From an uncultured Lachnospiraceae bacterium (GTDB lineage Bacteria; Bacillota; Clostridia; Lachnospirales; Lachnospiraceae): a stretch of 64,000 nt of DNA. The position numbers and the translations under genes are program-made. The notes beneath the pieces were generated by a model that had not been told where the DNA came from, searched no databases, and worked only from the letters and a program-made list of their open reading frames with translations. Below, piece by piece: positions 43,901 to 51,673 of this stretch (its first letter is position 1; every line of letters begins with the position of its first letter). The stretch is from contig CAJTQI010000001.1 of NCBI GenBank assembly GCA_910578645.1, positions 124,001 to 188,000 of the forward strand, read 5' to 3'.

Positions 43901-45693
43901 TGGAAAAAGAACTGCACTCTATCATCTCCAACGGTTTTGCGGTGATGTACATTATCGCCCAGAAACTGGTGTGGAAGTCGGTGGAGGACGGTTATCTGGT
44001 AGGTTCCCGTGGCTCGGTTGGGAGCTCTTTTGTGGCCAACATGGCAGGCATTACGGAGGTCAATTCTTTAAGCCCCCATTATCTGTGCCCGAACTGCCAC
44101 TATTATGATTTTGAGTCGGAGGAAGTCAGGGCGTACGGTGGTGGCGCGGGCTGTGACATGCCGGATAAGGACTGCCCGGTGTGCGGTACGCCGCTTAGAA
44201 AAGAAGGGTTTGACATTCCTTTCGAGACATTCCTGGGGTTCAAGGGAGATAAAGAACCTGATATTGACTTGAATTTCTCCGGGGAATATCAGAGTAAGGC
44301 GCATAAATATACGGAGGTAATTTTCGGCAGCGGACAGACTTACCGCGCAGGCACAATCGGCACGTTGGCGGACAAGACGGCGTTCGGCTATGTGCGTAAC
44401 TATTATGAGGAGCGGGGGAAACATAAGCGTGTCTGTGAGATTAACCGTATTGTCACGGGGTGCACTGGTATCCGCAGGAGCACTGGACAGCATCCGGGCG
44501 GCATTGTGGTATTGCCGGTGGGGGAGGATATCAACTCTTTTACCCCGGTACAGCACCCTGCCAACGATATGACAACGGATATTGTCACAACCCATTTTGA
44601 TTATCATTCCATAGACCACAACTTACTAAAACTCGACATACTGGGACACGATGACCCGACCATGATACGTATGCTGCAGGATATGACGGACATCGACCCG
44701 GTTACGATACCTTTGGATGACAAGCAGGTGATGTCTCTTTTCCAGTCTACGGAGGCACTTGGAATTACACCGGAGCAGATAGGGGGCTGTAAACTTGGAT
44801 GTCTTGGCATACCGGAGTTTGGCACGGAATTTGTCATCCAGATGGTTATCGACGCCAAGCCGAAATGTTTCACGGATTTGGTGCGTATTTCAGGTTTGTC
44901 TCACGGCACGGATGTGTGGCTTGGCAATGCACAGACGTTGATTGAGGAAGGAAAAGCGACGATTTCCACGGCAATCTGCTGCCGTGACGACATCATGATT
45001 TATCTGATGCAAAAAGGGGTGGAGCCCTCCCTCTCTTTTACGATTATGGAGAGTGTGCGAAAGGGAAAAGGGCTGAAAGACGAGTGGATTGAGGCCATGA
45101 AGGAGCAGGATGTGCCGGATTGGTATATCGGTTCCTGCAAGAAAATTAAATATATGTTTCCAAAAGCACATGCCGCGGCATACGTCATGATGGCATGGAG
45201 AATCGCGTACTGTAAGATTAATTATCCGCTGGCTTATTATGCGGCTTATTTCAGCATCCGTGCCTCGGCTTTCTCCTATGAGGCCATGTGCCAGGGGCAG
45301 GCGCATCTGGAGGCTGTGATGGCGGATTACAAGCGCAGGAGCGATGAACTTTCCAAGAAGGAGCAGGACAGTTATAAGGATATGAAAATCGTGCAGGAAA
45401 TGTATGCCAGAGGGTTTGATTTTGTTCCCATTGATATTTTCTCAGCGCAGTCCAGGCTGTTCCAGATTGTGGAGGGCAAGCTGATGCCGTCCTTAAGCAG
45501 CATAGAGGGGTTGGGCGAGAAAGCGGCGGACGCCATTGTGGAGGCGACGAAAGACGGGCCGTTTTTGAGTAAGGACGATTTCAGGCAGCGTACCAAGGCG
45601 TCCAAAACGATAGTGGACCTGATGAGCAGCCTGGGACTTCTTGGGAACCTGCCGGAATCCAATCAAATCAGTCTCTTTGATTTTGTGAGTTAG
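40975..45693 (+). CDS. polC: DNA polymerase III alpha subunit, PolC type
   Basis: 1572 residues. Main replicase of low-GC Gram-positives. In order: N-terminal domain, OB fold (about 330-430), PHP domain (ELHCHTKMSDMDGVSEAKDI) interrupted by the 3'-5' exonuclease (FVVFDIETTGFSPVENRIIE, HNAGFDMSF), polymerase palm with EPDIDLNFSGEYQSKAH, the zinc module CPNCHYYDF...CDMPDKDCPVCG, and the helix-hairpin-helix end. It is about 130 residues longer than usual PolC because of a Gly/Ala/Arg-rich low-complexity segment near residues 193-305. Confidence 0.97.
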   Translation: MGKKFFDVFPTLKLDTGLKDLYGQVTVEKVSSTKRKDFLRVYISSDRLIQKEDVFRVEGEIKRQFFPNISMVIKIYEKFRLSAQYTPQKLMEVYRDSILLELREYSPVEYNLFKKADINFTGEQTMLLTMEDTVLGKSKAEELIRILEKIYNERCGFSVEVLAAYKECAMGKYKKEDEHRLAMQIAEISARAGYGGAGQELSEYADYAGQQDGRTLDYAGQQPGGVGSVHMEQGAYMQGDSGNIGGNTDGGRKVAGREKTRAEGAAAKAGAQKGTGTAARGLGTRADGPGMRTREPGGRARDTGKKADFKRAIKRSDNPDVLYGRDFDEEAMPISDIIGEMGEVVIRGKIISMDKREIKNERSILIYDVTDFTDTMTIKMFAHNEQVGEITGGMKPGSFVKIKGMTLMDKFDHELTIGSLTGVKKIPDFTVSRMDTSVRKRVELHCHTKMSDMDGVSEAKDIVKRAYKWGHPAIAITDHGVAQSFPDANHVWEDLWKAEKAKRKEAGESEPDKQDFFKVIYGVEAYFVDDLHEIATNDKGQDFKQDFVVFDIETTGFSPVENRIIEIGAVKVCGGKIVEHFSSFVNPEVPIPFEIEKLTSIRDDMVVDAEKIESVLPKFLKFCEGCMLVAHNAGFDMSFIMENCNRQGIPHDFTYIDTVGMARVMLPAQAKHTLDAVAKTLGVSLLNHHRAVDDAEATAEIFVKLIVMMEKDGITTLAQINEKGKASPAIIKKLPTYHGIILAKNNVGRMNLYRLISMSHLTYFARRPRIPKSLLNEYREGLIVGSACEAGELYRALLEGKADTEIARLVDFYDYLEIQPLGNNKFMIASDRIQNINSVEDIMEINRKIVRLGEQFHKPVVATCDVHFLNPEDEVYRRIIMAGQGFPDADNQAPLYLRTTEEMLEEFAYLGSDKAEEVVITNTNLIADMIDVMSPVRPDKCPPVIEDSDRQLTEICYNKAHELYGETLPKIVEDRLEKELHSIISNGFAVMYIIAQKLVWKSVEDGYLVGSRGSVGSSFVANMAGITEVNSLSPHYLCPNCHYYDFESEEVRAYGGGAGCDMPDKDCPVCGTPLRKEGFDIPFETFLGFKGDKEPDIDLNFSGEYQSKAHKYTEVIFGSGQTYRAGTIGTLADKTAFGYVRNYYEERGKHKRVCEINRIVTGCTGIRRSTGQHPGGIVVLPVGEDINSFTPVQHPANDMTTDIVTTHFDYHSIDHNLLKLDILGHDDPTMIRMLQDMTDIDPVTIPLDDKQVMSLFQSTEALGITPEQIGGCKLGCLGIPEFGTEFVIQMVIDAKPKCFTDLVRISGLSHGTDVWLGNAQTLIEEGKATISTAICCRDDIMIYLMQKGVEPSLSFTIMESVRKGKGLKDEWIEAMKEQDVPDWYIGSCKKIKYMFPKAHAAAYVMMAWRIAYCKINYPLAYYAAYFSIRASAFSYEAMCQGQAHLEAVMADYKRRSDELSKKEQDSYKDMKIVQEMYARGFDFVPIDIFSAQSRLFQIVEGKLMPSLSSIEGLGEKAADAIVEATKDGPFLSKDDFRQRTKASKTIVDLMSSLGLLGNLPESNQISLFDFVS

Positions 45694-45895
45694 CGGCGGT
45701 ATATCTTTGTAAAGTGGGAAAAGACATGGTAAGATACTTGTAGCAAAGGTCGCGCCTTGTGTGCAGATGAAACAGTTACATACTGCAGGCAGTTGCGTAT
45801 TTCCCATTCCGCTGTCATCGCGATAAGTTGCTTTGGTATGTTGGATTGGCGTGAGAAGATTGTAGACTTATATCATAAAGAGGGAGGATAACTAT

Positions 45896-46486
45896 ATGAG
45901 GAAAATTATCACAATCGGCAGAGAGTTCGGTGCGGGCGGCGGAGAAATCGGCAAGCGAGTAGCGAAAGAACTGGGCATTGAATATTACGATAAGGATATT
46001 ATTTTCAAGACTGTCCTTGCATGTAAAAACTTAAGTCCGGAGCAGGTGCGTAAGTGGGATGAGCGTGTTCCGAAGAATTTCGGGTTTGCCCAGAGCCTGT
46101 TTGATTTTTACAATAAACCGTTGGAGGAAGAACTTTGGCAGGCGCAGTTGGACGCTATCCGCGAATTGGCAAATAAGGAGAGCTGTGTGATTGTCGGGAG
46201 AAACGGGGACTATATTCTGCGTGAGTTTGACCACTGCCTGAATGTCTTCATCCATGCAGGATTCCAGTGGCGTGTGAGACGTATGACTGCTATGATGGAC
46301 CAGGTACCGGCAGACCAGGTGGCAAATGATGTCAAGGCGGTGGATAAGGCGAGGAAGAAATACTGCGAATATTATACGAAATGTACATACGCAGATGCGC
46401 GTAACCTTGATTTGACGCTCAATACGGAAAAACTGGGGATTGATAAGGCGGTGGAACTGATTCTTGCGGCGGCGGAAGGAATTTAG
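45896..46486 (+). CDS. Cytidylate kinase-like family protein
   Basis: 196 residues. P-loop with TIGREFGAGGGEIGKRVAKE, then GIEYYDKDII as in cytidylate kinases, IVGRNGDYILREFDH and the lid region KARKKYCEYYTKCTYADA. This is the Cmk-like group abundant in Clostridia; its substrate has not been fixed and need not be CMP. AGGGAGG precedes the ATG; transcribed alone, 200 bases after polC. Confidence 0.85.
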   Translation: MRKIITIGREFGAGGGEIGKRVAKELGIEYYDKDIIFKTVLACKNLSPEQVRKWDERVPKNFGFAQSLFDFYNKPLEEELWQAQLDAIRELANKESCVIVGRNGDYILREFDHCLNVFIHAGFQWRVRRMTAMMDQVPADQVANDVKAVDKARKKYCEYYTKCTYADARNLDLTLNTEKLGIDKAVELILAAAEGI

Positions 46487-46750
46487 AAACACTAGGGAGC
46501 ATAAAGAAGTGCCTGAAAGGAATATATACGAAATATCGTTAATTATTTTTATTAAATAACATTGAAAACAAGTATTTTCCATGTTACAATATAGCCATGC
46601 CGAACAGTATTGTGCTATAGGGAAATAGAATGAAAGGCAGTATGGCGGCATAGTTACTGTTGTAGTGTATTCCCGGAATTGCTATATACATACTCTTATG
46701 GGTGATTTTGGGGGAATACGTCAGAATGGGAAAGGAGTGGCTGTATCGGT

Positions 46751-47233
46751 ATGGCTGAAAATGAAAAACTTGATTTAATCCTGGCGGAAATGCAGGCCAT
46801 GAAAGCTGACATGCGAGAGCTGAAAACAGACATGCAGAATGTGAAAGCAGACGTGCAAGGGCTAAAGGAAGACGTGCAAGGGTTAAAGGAAGACGTGCAA
46901 GAACTCAAGGCAGACATGCAGAACGTGAAAGCAGACGTGCAAGGGTTAAAGGAAGACGTGCAAGAACTCAAGGCAGACGTGCAAGAGCTTGAGGAAGAAA
47001 CGCAGGACATGAAAAGTGAAGTACAGACGCTTGGGCGCAAGATTACAATTATTCAATTGCTTTTGGAGAATGAGATACGTGTCAATATCCAACGCGTAGC
47101 GGAAGGGCATCTCGACTTATCAAGGAATCTTCAGGAGGCTATGAGACCGAGTAATGAGGTTGAAATGCTGTCAATTAAGGTACGTAGGCTAGAGTCGGAC
47201 ATGCAGGAGGTGAAAATGAAAGTGTTTAACTGA
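46751..47233 (+). CDS. Coiled-coil protein built from heptad repeats
   Basis: 160 residues, almost all helical. Residues about 18-85 are a run of seven-residue units of the type L-K-x-D-V/M-Q-x, encoded by 21-base DNA repeats between about 46820 and 46990 (GACGTGCAAGGGTTAAAGGA and variants). The C-terminal half has a further predicted coiled coil. No signal peptide or membrane helix. The DNA repeats make length variation by slippage likely. Function unknown. AAAGGAG lies about 13 bases before the ATG. Confidence 0.75.
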   Translation: MAENEKLDLILAEMQAMKADMRELKTDMQNVKADVQGLKEDVQGLKEDVQELKADMQNVKADVQGLKEDVQELKADVQELEEETQDMKSEVQTLGRKITIIQLLLENEIRVNIQRVAEGHLDLSRNLQEAMRPSNEVEMLSIKVRRLESDMQEVKMKVFN

Positions 47234-47327
47234 CCGGAATCTGGCATCTTAAGCTTATGATAAGATAAGACATGTGTGGTCAGTGATATTTGATGATAAA
47301 TAATTGTATAGTTGTATACAATGTGTC

Positions 47328-47356
47328 TTGACAAGCGGTTGGAAAATCCATATACT
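47328..47356 (+). promoter_or_regulatory. Strong sigma-A promoter of the amino-acid transporter
   Basis: TTGACA (47328-47333), 17-base spacer, TATACT (47351-47356). Confidence 0.8.
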
Positions 47357-47370
47357 AGACACTAGGCATC

Positions 47371-47401
47371 AAAGGCGGTGTGGCACAATAACACCGTCTT
47401 T
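47371..47401 (+). other. 5'-UTR hairpin of the amino-acid transporter mRNA
   Basis: AAAGGCGGTGT (47371-47381) pairs over 11 positions, one G-U, with ACACCGTCTTT (47391-47401). It lies just after the promoter and before the substrate-binding protein start. Only GGTGTT follows, so it is not a clear terminator; an mRNA stabiliser or weak attenuator fits. Confidence 0.5.
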
Positions 47402-47442
47402 GGTGTTAATAGGGCATTTGCCATAGAAATGGAGGATTTTTT

Positions 47443-48342
47443 ATGAAAAAATTGTTAGCGATGGCGCTCATTGGATGTATGGCTTTTAGTATGGCGGCAT
47501 GTGGTTCCGACGATGGAGCGGCGCAGGCAAACGACACAGAGGCAGGTACAGAGGACGCTGCTGCGGACGTTCCTGCACAGGAAGAGGCAACAAGCGATGC
47601 GGAAGCAGATAATGCAGGGGAAGATACGGCAACAGATGCTGAAGAGAACGCTTCTGCGGGTGATAAAGTATGGACAGTTGCAACGGATACGGTCTTCCGC
47701 CCTTTTGAGTTCACCAACGAGCAGGGTGAGTTTGTGGGAATCGATGTGGATATTCTTGCAGCGATTGCGGAAGACCAGGGATTTGAGTACGAACTGAACA
47801 GCCTTGGATGGGATGCAGCCGTGGCAGCCGTGCAGGCAGGGCAGGCGGATGCAATCATCGCAGGCGCGACAATTAAGCAGGAGCGTATTGATTCCGGTTG
47901 GATGTTCTCCGACGGGTATTACAACGCGACACAGACATTTGTTGTTGCGGAAGGCAGCGATATTAAGAGCTTTGAAGATTTGGCAGGTAAGAATGTAGCT
48001 GTTAAAAATGGTACGGCCGGAATGGATTTTGCCAATAGCCTGAAAGATGAATATGGCTTCACAACGACTGTATTTGAAGATTCACCGACTATGTATCAGG
48101 ATGTTCTTTTAGGTAACTCTGCCGCATGTGTGGAAGATACACCGATTATGGCCGATTCTATCAAAATTGGAAATCTGGCGCTTGTAATTCCGGAAGGGAT
48201 GGAGAGCGAAGGGGCACCTTATGGCTTTGCAATTATGAATGAGAGCAATAAGGAATTGCTCGATATGTTTAATGCAGGTCTTGCAAATATCAAGGCAAAC
48301 GGAAAATATGACGAGATTATTGCAAAATATTTAGGTGAATAA
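47443..48342 (+). CDS. Polar amino-acid ABC transporter substrate-binding lipoprotein
   Basis: 299 residues. Lipoprotein signal with MAAC at about residues 17-20, an Ala/Glu/Asp linker to about residue 70, then a family-3 solute-binding domain: WTVATDTVFRPFEFTNEQGE, FVGIDVDILAAIAED, ADAIIAGATIKQERIDSGW, FEDLAGKNVAVKNGTAGMDF. Lies outside the membrane and captures a polar amino acid, probably of the Gln/His/Arg/cystine range. GGAGG precedes the ATG. First gene of an SBP-permease-ATPase set, but 289 bases separate it from the permease. Confidence 0.92.
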   Translation: MKKLLAMALIGCMAFSMAACGSDDGAAQANDTEAGTEDAAADVPAQEEATSDAEADNAGEDTATDAEENASAGDKVWTVATDTVFRPFEFTNEQGEFVGIDVDILAAIAEDQGFEYELNSLGWDAAVAAVQAGQADAIIAGATIKQERIDSGWMFSDGYYNATQTFVVAEGSDIKSFEDLAGKNVAVKNGTAGMDFANSLKDEYGFTTTVFEDSPTMYQDVLLGNSAACVEDTPIMADSIKIGNLALVIPEGMESEGAPYGFAIMNESNKELLDMFNAGLANIKANGKYDEIIAKYLGE

Positions 48343-48631
48343 GGATGGTTTTCCACTCTGTATATGCAAAGCTGCAGCCTTTGTGTGATAAACCGCTGAG
48401 AACTTGTATTAGATTTTAAGCAGGATGGATGCATATTCCAATCAGAATAATACATAGATTACTGGTTGGAATATGCCCCATTGACTGTTTCTTTCGGAAA
48501 GAATGTCTCACAGAGCCGTTTTTTCCGAAGGATACAGGACAGATATATGATAGCTTCCCGAAATTTTTATACAGAATCAGGTACAAAGAGATTGTGAGGG
48601 ATTATATAAAAGATAAGGAGAAAATGAGCCT

Positions 48632-49300
48632 ATGATAATGATTATTCAGACATACGGAACGATGCTTGTTAAGGCATTGGGGCAGACGGTGCTTCTGACG
48701 GTGCTTTCTTTGGTGTTTGCCATGATAATCGGTATGATTTTCGGATTGATGAATGTAGGACATAGCAGGATTCTTAATTTCATCGGTACTGTGTATGTGG
48801 ACGCAGTGCGGGGTGTTCCGTTGATTGTGCTTGCATATTTTATCTATTTCGGCGTACCGCAAGGGATACAGCAGATGGGATTTACAAATTTCAAACTGGA
48901 GCCCCTTATGGCAGGCACGATTACCTTGTCCCTAAACTGCGGCGCTTATATGGCCGAGATTATCAGGGCAGGTATCCAGAGTGTGGACAGAGGGCAGATG
49001 GAGGCAGGCAGAAGCCTTGGACTGTCTTATAGTGCAGGAATGGCTTTGATTGTCGTACCCCAGGCAATCCGTACCATGATTCCCTCTATTATTAACCAGT
49101 TTATTATTACTTTAAAGGATACTTCTATTCTCTCTGCAATCGGGTTCCCGGAGTTAACCAATGTGGGTAAGACGATTATGGGCAATACGTTTAAAAATTT
49201 GCAGGCTTGGGCAGTTGTGGCGATTATGTACATGATTGTGATTATCACACTGAGTAAGGTTTCCAAGAGGATTGAGAGGAGGATAAACCGTGGCAGATAG
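48632..49300 (+). CDS. Polar amino-acid ABC transporter permease
   Basis: 222 residues with five membrane helices. His/Glu/Gln/Arg/opine permease signature: VRGVPLIVLAYFIYFGVP near residues 60-77, and the cytoplasmic coupling loop EAGRSLGLSYSAGMALIVVP. AAGGAG lies in front. Its end overlaps the ATPase gene by 11 bases. Confidence 0.93.
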   Translation: MIMIIQTYGTMLVKALGQTVLLTVLSLVFAMIIGMIFGLMNVGHSRILNFIGTVYVDAVRGVPLIVLAYFIYFGVPQGIQQMGFTNFKLEPLMAGTITLSLNCGAYMAEIIRAGIQSVDRGQMEAGRSLGLSYSAGMALIVVPQAIRTMIPSIINQFIITLKDTSILSAIGFPELTNVGKTIMGNTFKNLQAWAVVAIMYMIVIITLSKVSKRIERRINRGR

Positions 49301-50060
49301 TAAGAATCTTGGCAGCAGCGATGCTTCCATACAGAATAAGATTTCGGTCAGGAGCCTGAGAAAGAACTTTGGCCCCCTTGAAGTCATTAAAGATATCAGT
49401 CTGGATGTGACGGAAGGAGAAGTTGTCGTGTTGATTGGGCCTTCCGGCAGCGGTAAATCTACATTCCTCAGATGTCTCAACCAACTGGAGACAGTGACAT
49501 CCGGACAGATTATCATAGATGGACATGACGTCACTGACAAACATACGGATATCAATAAAGTGCGTGAGAACATCGGCATGGTGTTCCAGCATTTCAATTT
49601 GTTTAATCATCTCACCGTATTAAAGAATATGACCCTTGCCCCGGTGCATTTGAAGACTTTATCCAAAGACGAGGCGAAGAAAAAGGCGTTTGAGTTGTTG
49701 GAGCGTGTGGGCCTTGCCGATAAGGCGGGAGCATATCCGAGCCAGTTGTCCGGCGGGCAGAAACAACGTGTGGCGATTGCACGGGCGCTTGAAATGAATC
49801 CGGATATTATGCTTTTCGACGAGCCAACAAGTGCACTTGACCCGGAGATGGTCGGTGAGGTTCTGGCCGTTATGAAAGAGTTGGCGAGGGAAGGCATGAC
49901 TATGGTTGTAGTTACCCATGAGATTGGTTTTGCACGTGAGGTGGCAAGCCGCGTAATCTTTATGGAAGGCGGTTATATCGTGGAGCAGGGTACGCCTGAA
50001 GAGGTGCTTGACAATCCGAAGGAGCCGCGCACGATTGATTTTTTGAGTAAAGTACTGTAA
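49290..50060 (+). CDS. Polar amino-acid ABC transporter ATP-binding protein
   Basis: 256 residues from a GTG start with AGGAGG six bases before it. Walker A LIGPSGSGKSTFLRCLN, Q-loop MVFQHFNLFNHLTVL, signature QLSGGQKQRVAIARAL, Walker B IMLFDEPTSALDPEMV, and VVTHEIGFAREVA. Matches the GlnQ-type ATPases. Third gene of the transporter set. Confidence 0.94.
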   Translation: MADSKNLGSSDASIQNKISVRSLRKNFGPLEVIKDISLDVTEGEVVVLIGPSGSGKSTFLRCLNQLETVTSGQIIIDGHDVTDKHTDINKVRENIGMVFQHFNLFNHLTVLKNMTLAPVHLKTLSKDEAKKKAFELLERVGLADKAGAYPSQLSGGQKQRVAIARALEMNPDIMLFDEPTSALDPEMVGEVLAVMKELAREGMTMVVVTHEIGFAREVASRVIFMEGGYIVEQGTPEEVLDNPKEPRTIDFLSKVL

Positions 50061-50190
50061 GATGCATATGCACAGTGACGGCGATGTTTGGCATGTAGAG
50101 TGGAGCAGAGCTGAAGACAGCGGGGAAGGAAATAGAATTTTGTAAAAAATTTGAAAAAATTAAAAAAAGTACTTGCATTTTTTCTGAAAG

Positions 50191-50196
50191 TATAAT
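50191..50196 (+). promoter_or_regulatory. Candidate -10 box of tRNA-Glu
   Basis: TATAAT 25 bases before the tRNA; a -35 box is not clear (TTGCAT ends 12 bases earlier, too close). Confidence 0.45.
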
Positions 50197-50220
50197 AAGA
50201 TAAGCAAGTGGTAAGCAAAT

Positions 50221-50292
50221 GGCTCGTTGGTCAAGCGGTTAAGACGCCGCCCTCTCACGGCGGAAACAGGGGTTCGATTCCCCTACGAGCTG
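50221..50292 (+). tRNA. tRNA-Glu (anticodon CTC)
   Basis: 72-base cloverleaf. Acceptor arms GGCTCGT and ACGAGCT pair with one G-U; anticodon stem CCGCC/GGCGG closes on CTCTCAC, giving anticodon CTC; T-arm GGGGTTCGATTCCCC. CCA is not encoded. Confidence 0.95.
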
Positions 50293-50322
50293 TTGACTGT
50301 TTATAACAGCCCAACCCTAGAG

Positions 50323-50368
50323 AATGCTAGAAACCTTGATTTTAAATGGTTTGTAGCATTTTTCATTT
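50323..50368 (+). terminator. tRNA-Glu terminator
   Basis: AATGCTAGAAACC (50323-50335) pairs with GGTTTGTAGCATT (50348-50360) with one mismatch, followed by TTTCATTTT. Confidence 0.65.
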
Positions 50369-50541
50369 TGTTTGGGAAAAGGAGTTTCGAGGTGTGAAAA
50401 GCTTGAGGGAACCTGTGAGGGAATAACGTAAGGAAAGGTGAACGAAAATAGATAACAAACGAATATAACAGGATGGATACGCTGTCCTGTTTGCGTAAAT
50501 AAGACAAGGCTACAGATACAGGCAGATACAGAAATAAAAAA

Positions 50542-50579
50542 ACTTTCCCCTCTACTGTCCGAAATACAGACGGGAAAGT
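50542..50579 (-). terminator. Orphan minus-strand terminator
   Basis: ACTTTCCC and GGGAAAGT with an inner GTCTGT/ACAGAC-like hairpin; on the minus strand it is followed by seven T. No minus-strand gene lies ahead of it, so the gene it served may have been lost. Confidence 0.45.
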
Positions 50580-50679
50580 GTGACTAACGCAAAACATTTA
50601 CAAGTAACCGTTATTAACGGTTTGAGGTAAAATGCAGAGCTGATTAGGAAACACAAACCGGAAATTTGTGGAGGTATTT

Positions 50680-51090
50680 ATGTACGAACGAATGCTTAAT
50701 AAACAAGAAACGCCCGGCATAGAAGAAATGACAAGATTTTGTGGTGAAAATTCAGAAAGATTTTCTTTACTTAATGAATGGTTAGTAACTATCTTTCATA
50801 CAGAAAAAAAAGTTGTTTTTCCCTATGGAAATAAATATGGTTGGGGAATAGGACATTATAAAAAGAAAAAGCTTATATGTAATATCTTTGCTGAAAACGG
50901 TGCATTTACAGTTATGATGAGACTAACGAATGCGCAATATGAAACAATTTATGATGAGATGAAAAAGTATACGCAAGAGGTTATTGATAAAAAATATCCT
51001 TGTGGCAATGGTGGCTGGATACAATATCGAGTTATATGCCAGGAAAACTATGAGGATATCAGGAAACTATTGGAAGTCAAATGTTTGTGA
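50680..51090 (+). CDS. DUF3788 family protein
   Basis: 136 residues: MYERMLNKQETPGIEEMTRF, FSLLNEWLVTIFHTEKKVV, FPYGNKYGWGIGHYKKKKLI, then FTVMMRLTNAQYETIYDEM. This is the pattern of DUF3788 proteins, small cytoplasmic proteins of unknown function. The gene is clearly richer in A and T than its neighbours and lies in a small AT-rich stretch next to tRNA-Glu, so recent acquisition is likely. GTGGAGG precedes the ATG; a GTG at 50668 contains the ribosome site. Confidence 0.75.
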   Translation: MYERMLNKQETPGIEEMTRFCGENSERFSLLNEWLVTIFHTEKKVVFPYGNKYGWGIGHYKKKKLICNIFAENGAFTVMMRLTNAQYETIYDEMKKYTQEVIDKKYPCGNGGWIQYRVICQENYEDIRKLLEVKCL

Positions 51091-51209
51091 TGATTATATA
51101 CATCAGCTACCGCGAGCTTTAATGGAATTGTGTGTCCCTTTGTTTATTAAGGGTAACGGTACTGAATATTATTGATGAAAGATTATTATTTTGCTTTTGT
51201 TTACCTTTA

Positions 51210-51248
51210 GGTAGCGATTATCTTAACAGACAATCCGCTACCTTTTTT
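51210..51248 (+). terminator. Terminator carrying repeat copies C1 and C2
   Basis: GGTAGCG (51210-51216) and CGCTACC (51236-51242) with inner GATT/AATC, then six T. Repeat copy C1 starts at the next base. Confidence 0.75.
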
Positions 51249-51342
51249 ATGGTATAGGAAATATTCCTCCGCTTATCCGAGTTTTCCGGAGGCAAATCTC
51301 GCAAACGAAAGAAGCTCGCAAACGAGAGAAGCTCGTTTTTTT
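51249..51342 (+). repeat. Terminator-tailing repeat, copy C1
   Basis: Same unit as copies A and B, with an extra 18-base duplication in its terminal hairpin (two GCAAACGA-type blocks). Ends in seven T. Confidence 0.8.
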
Positions 51343-51418
51343 ATGGTATAGGAAATTCCTCCGCTTATCCGAGTTTTCCGGAGGCAAATCTCGTAAACGA
51401 GAGAAGCTCGTTTTTTTA
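51343..51418 (+). repeat. Terminator-tailing repeat, copy C2
   Basis: Follows directly on the T-run of copy C1 and repeats the unit ATGGTATAGGAAATTCC ... AACGAGAGAAGCTCGTT with a T-run. A tandem pair shows that the unit can add to its own end. Confidence 0.8.
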
Positions 51419-51531
51419 CTATAAACTATTATCAAAAGCACGATTATTATGGGAAGGGAAGAGAAATCCGTTCATAAGGTACAAATGAGTGCAGAAAAAT
51501 AAATTTGTCCTTAAAAACAGGTTGACACTTT

Positions 51532-51560
51532 CTGTGCAGTTTGTTATTCTTGGTTTGTGA
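51532..51560 (+). promoter_or_regulatory. Strong promoter of the 51.7-kb operon with a possible operator
   Basis: TTGACA (51532-51537), 17-base spacer, TATTCT (51555-51560). About 20 bases downstream AACCGATTGCGCAAAGT contains the palindrome TTGCGCAA (51579-51586), which could be a LacI-type operator. Confidence 0.65.
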
Positions 51561-51673
51561 ACAACCGATTGCGCAAAGTAAAAATCACCAATTCATAACC
51601 ACACAAAAAATTTAGCGCAGCCGGAGATGTATGGAGAGGCAGCAGTCAGTATAAAAACGGAGGGCAGGAAAAG

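Noticed and set aside
46820..46990. CRISPR-like regular repeats
   Set aside because: The 21-base period is contiguous, in frame with the coiled-coil gene and without spacers. No CRISPR array was seen anywhere in the window.
47371..47401. T-box or attenuator before the amino-acid transporter
   Set aside because: The hairpin lacks T-box core sequence and no T-run follows, so only a plain 5'-UTR hairpin is claimed.
50301..50597. 98-codon minus-strand frame after tRNA-Glu as an integrase remnant
   Set aside because: No integrase motif (R-H-R-Y) is visible and the frame crosses the tRNA terminator hairpin.
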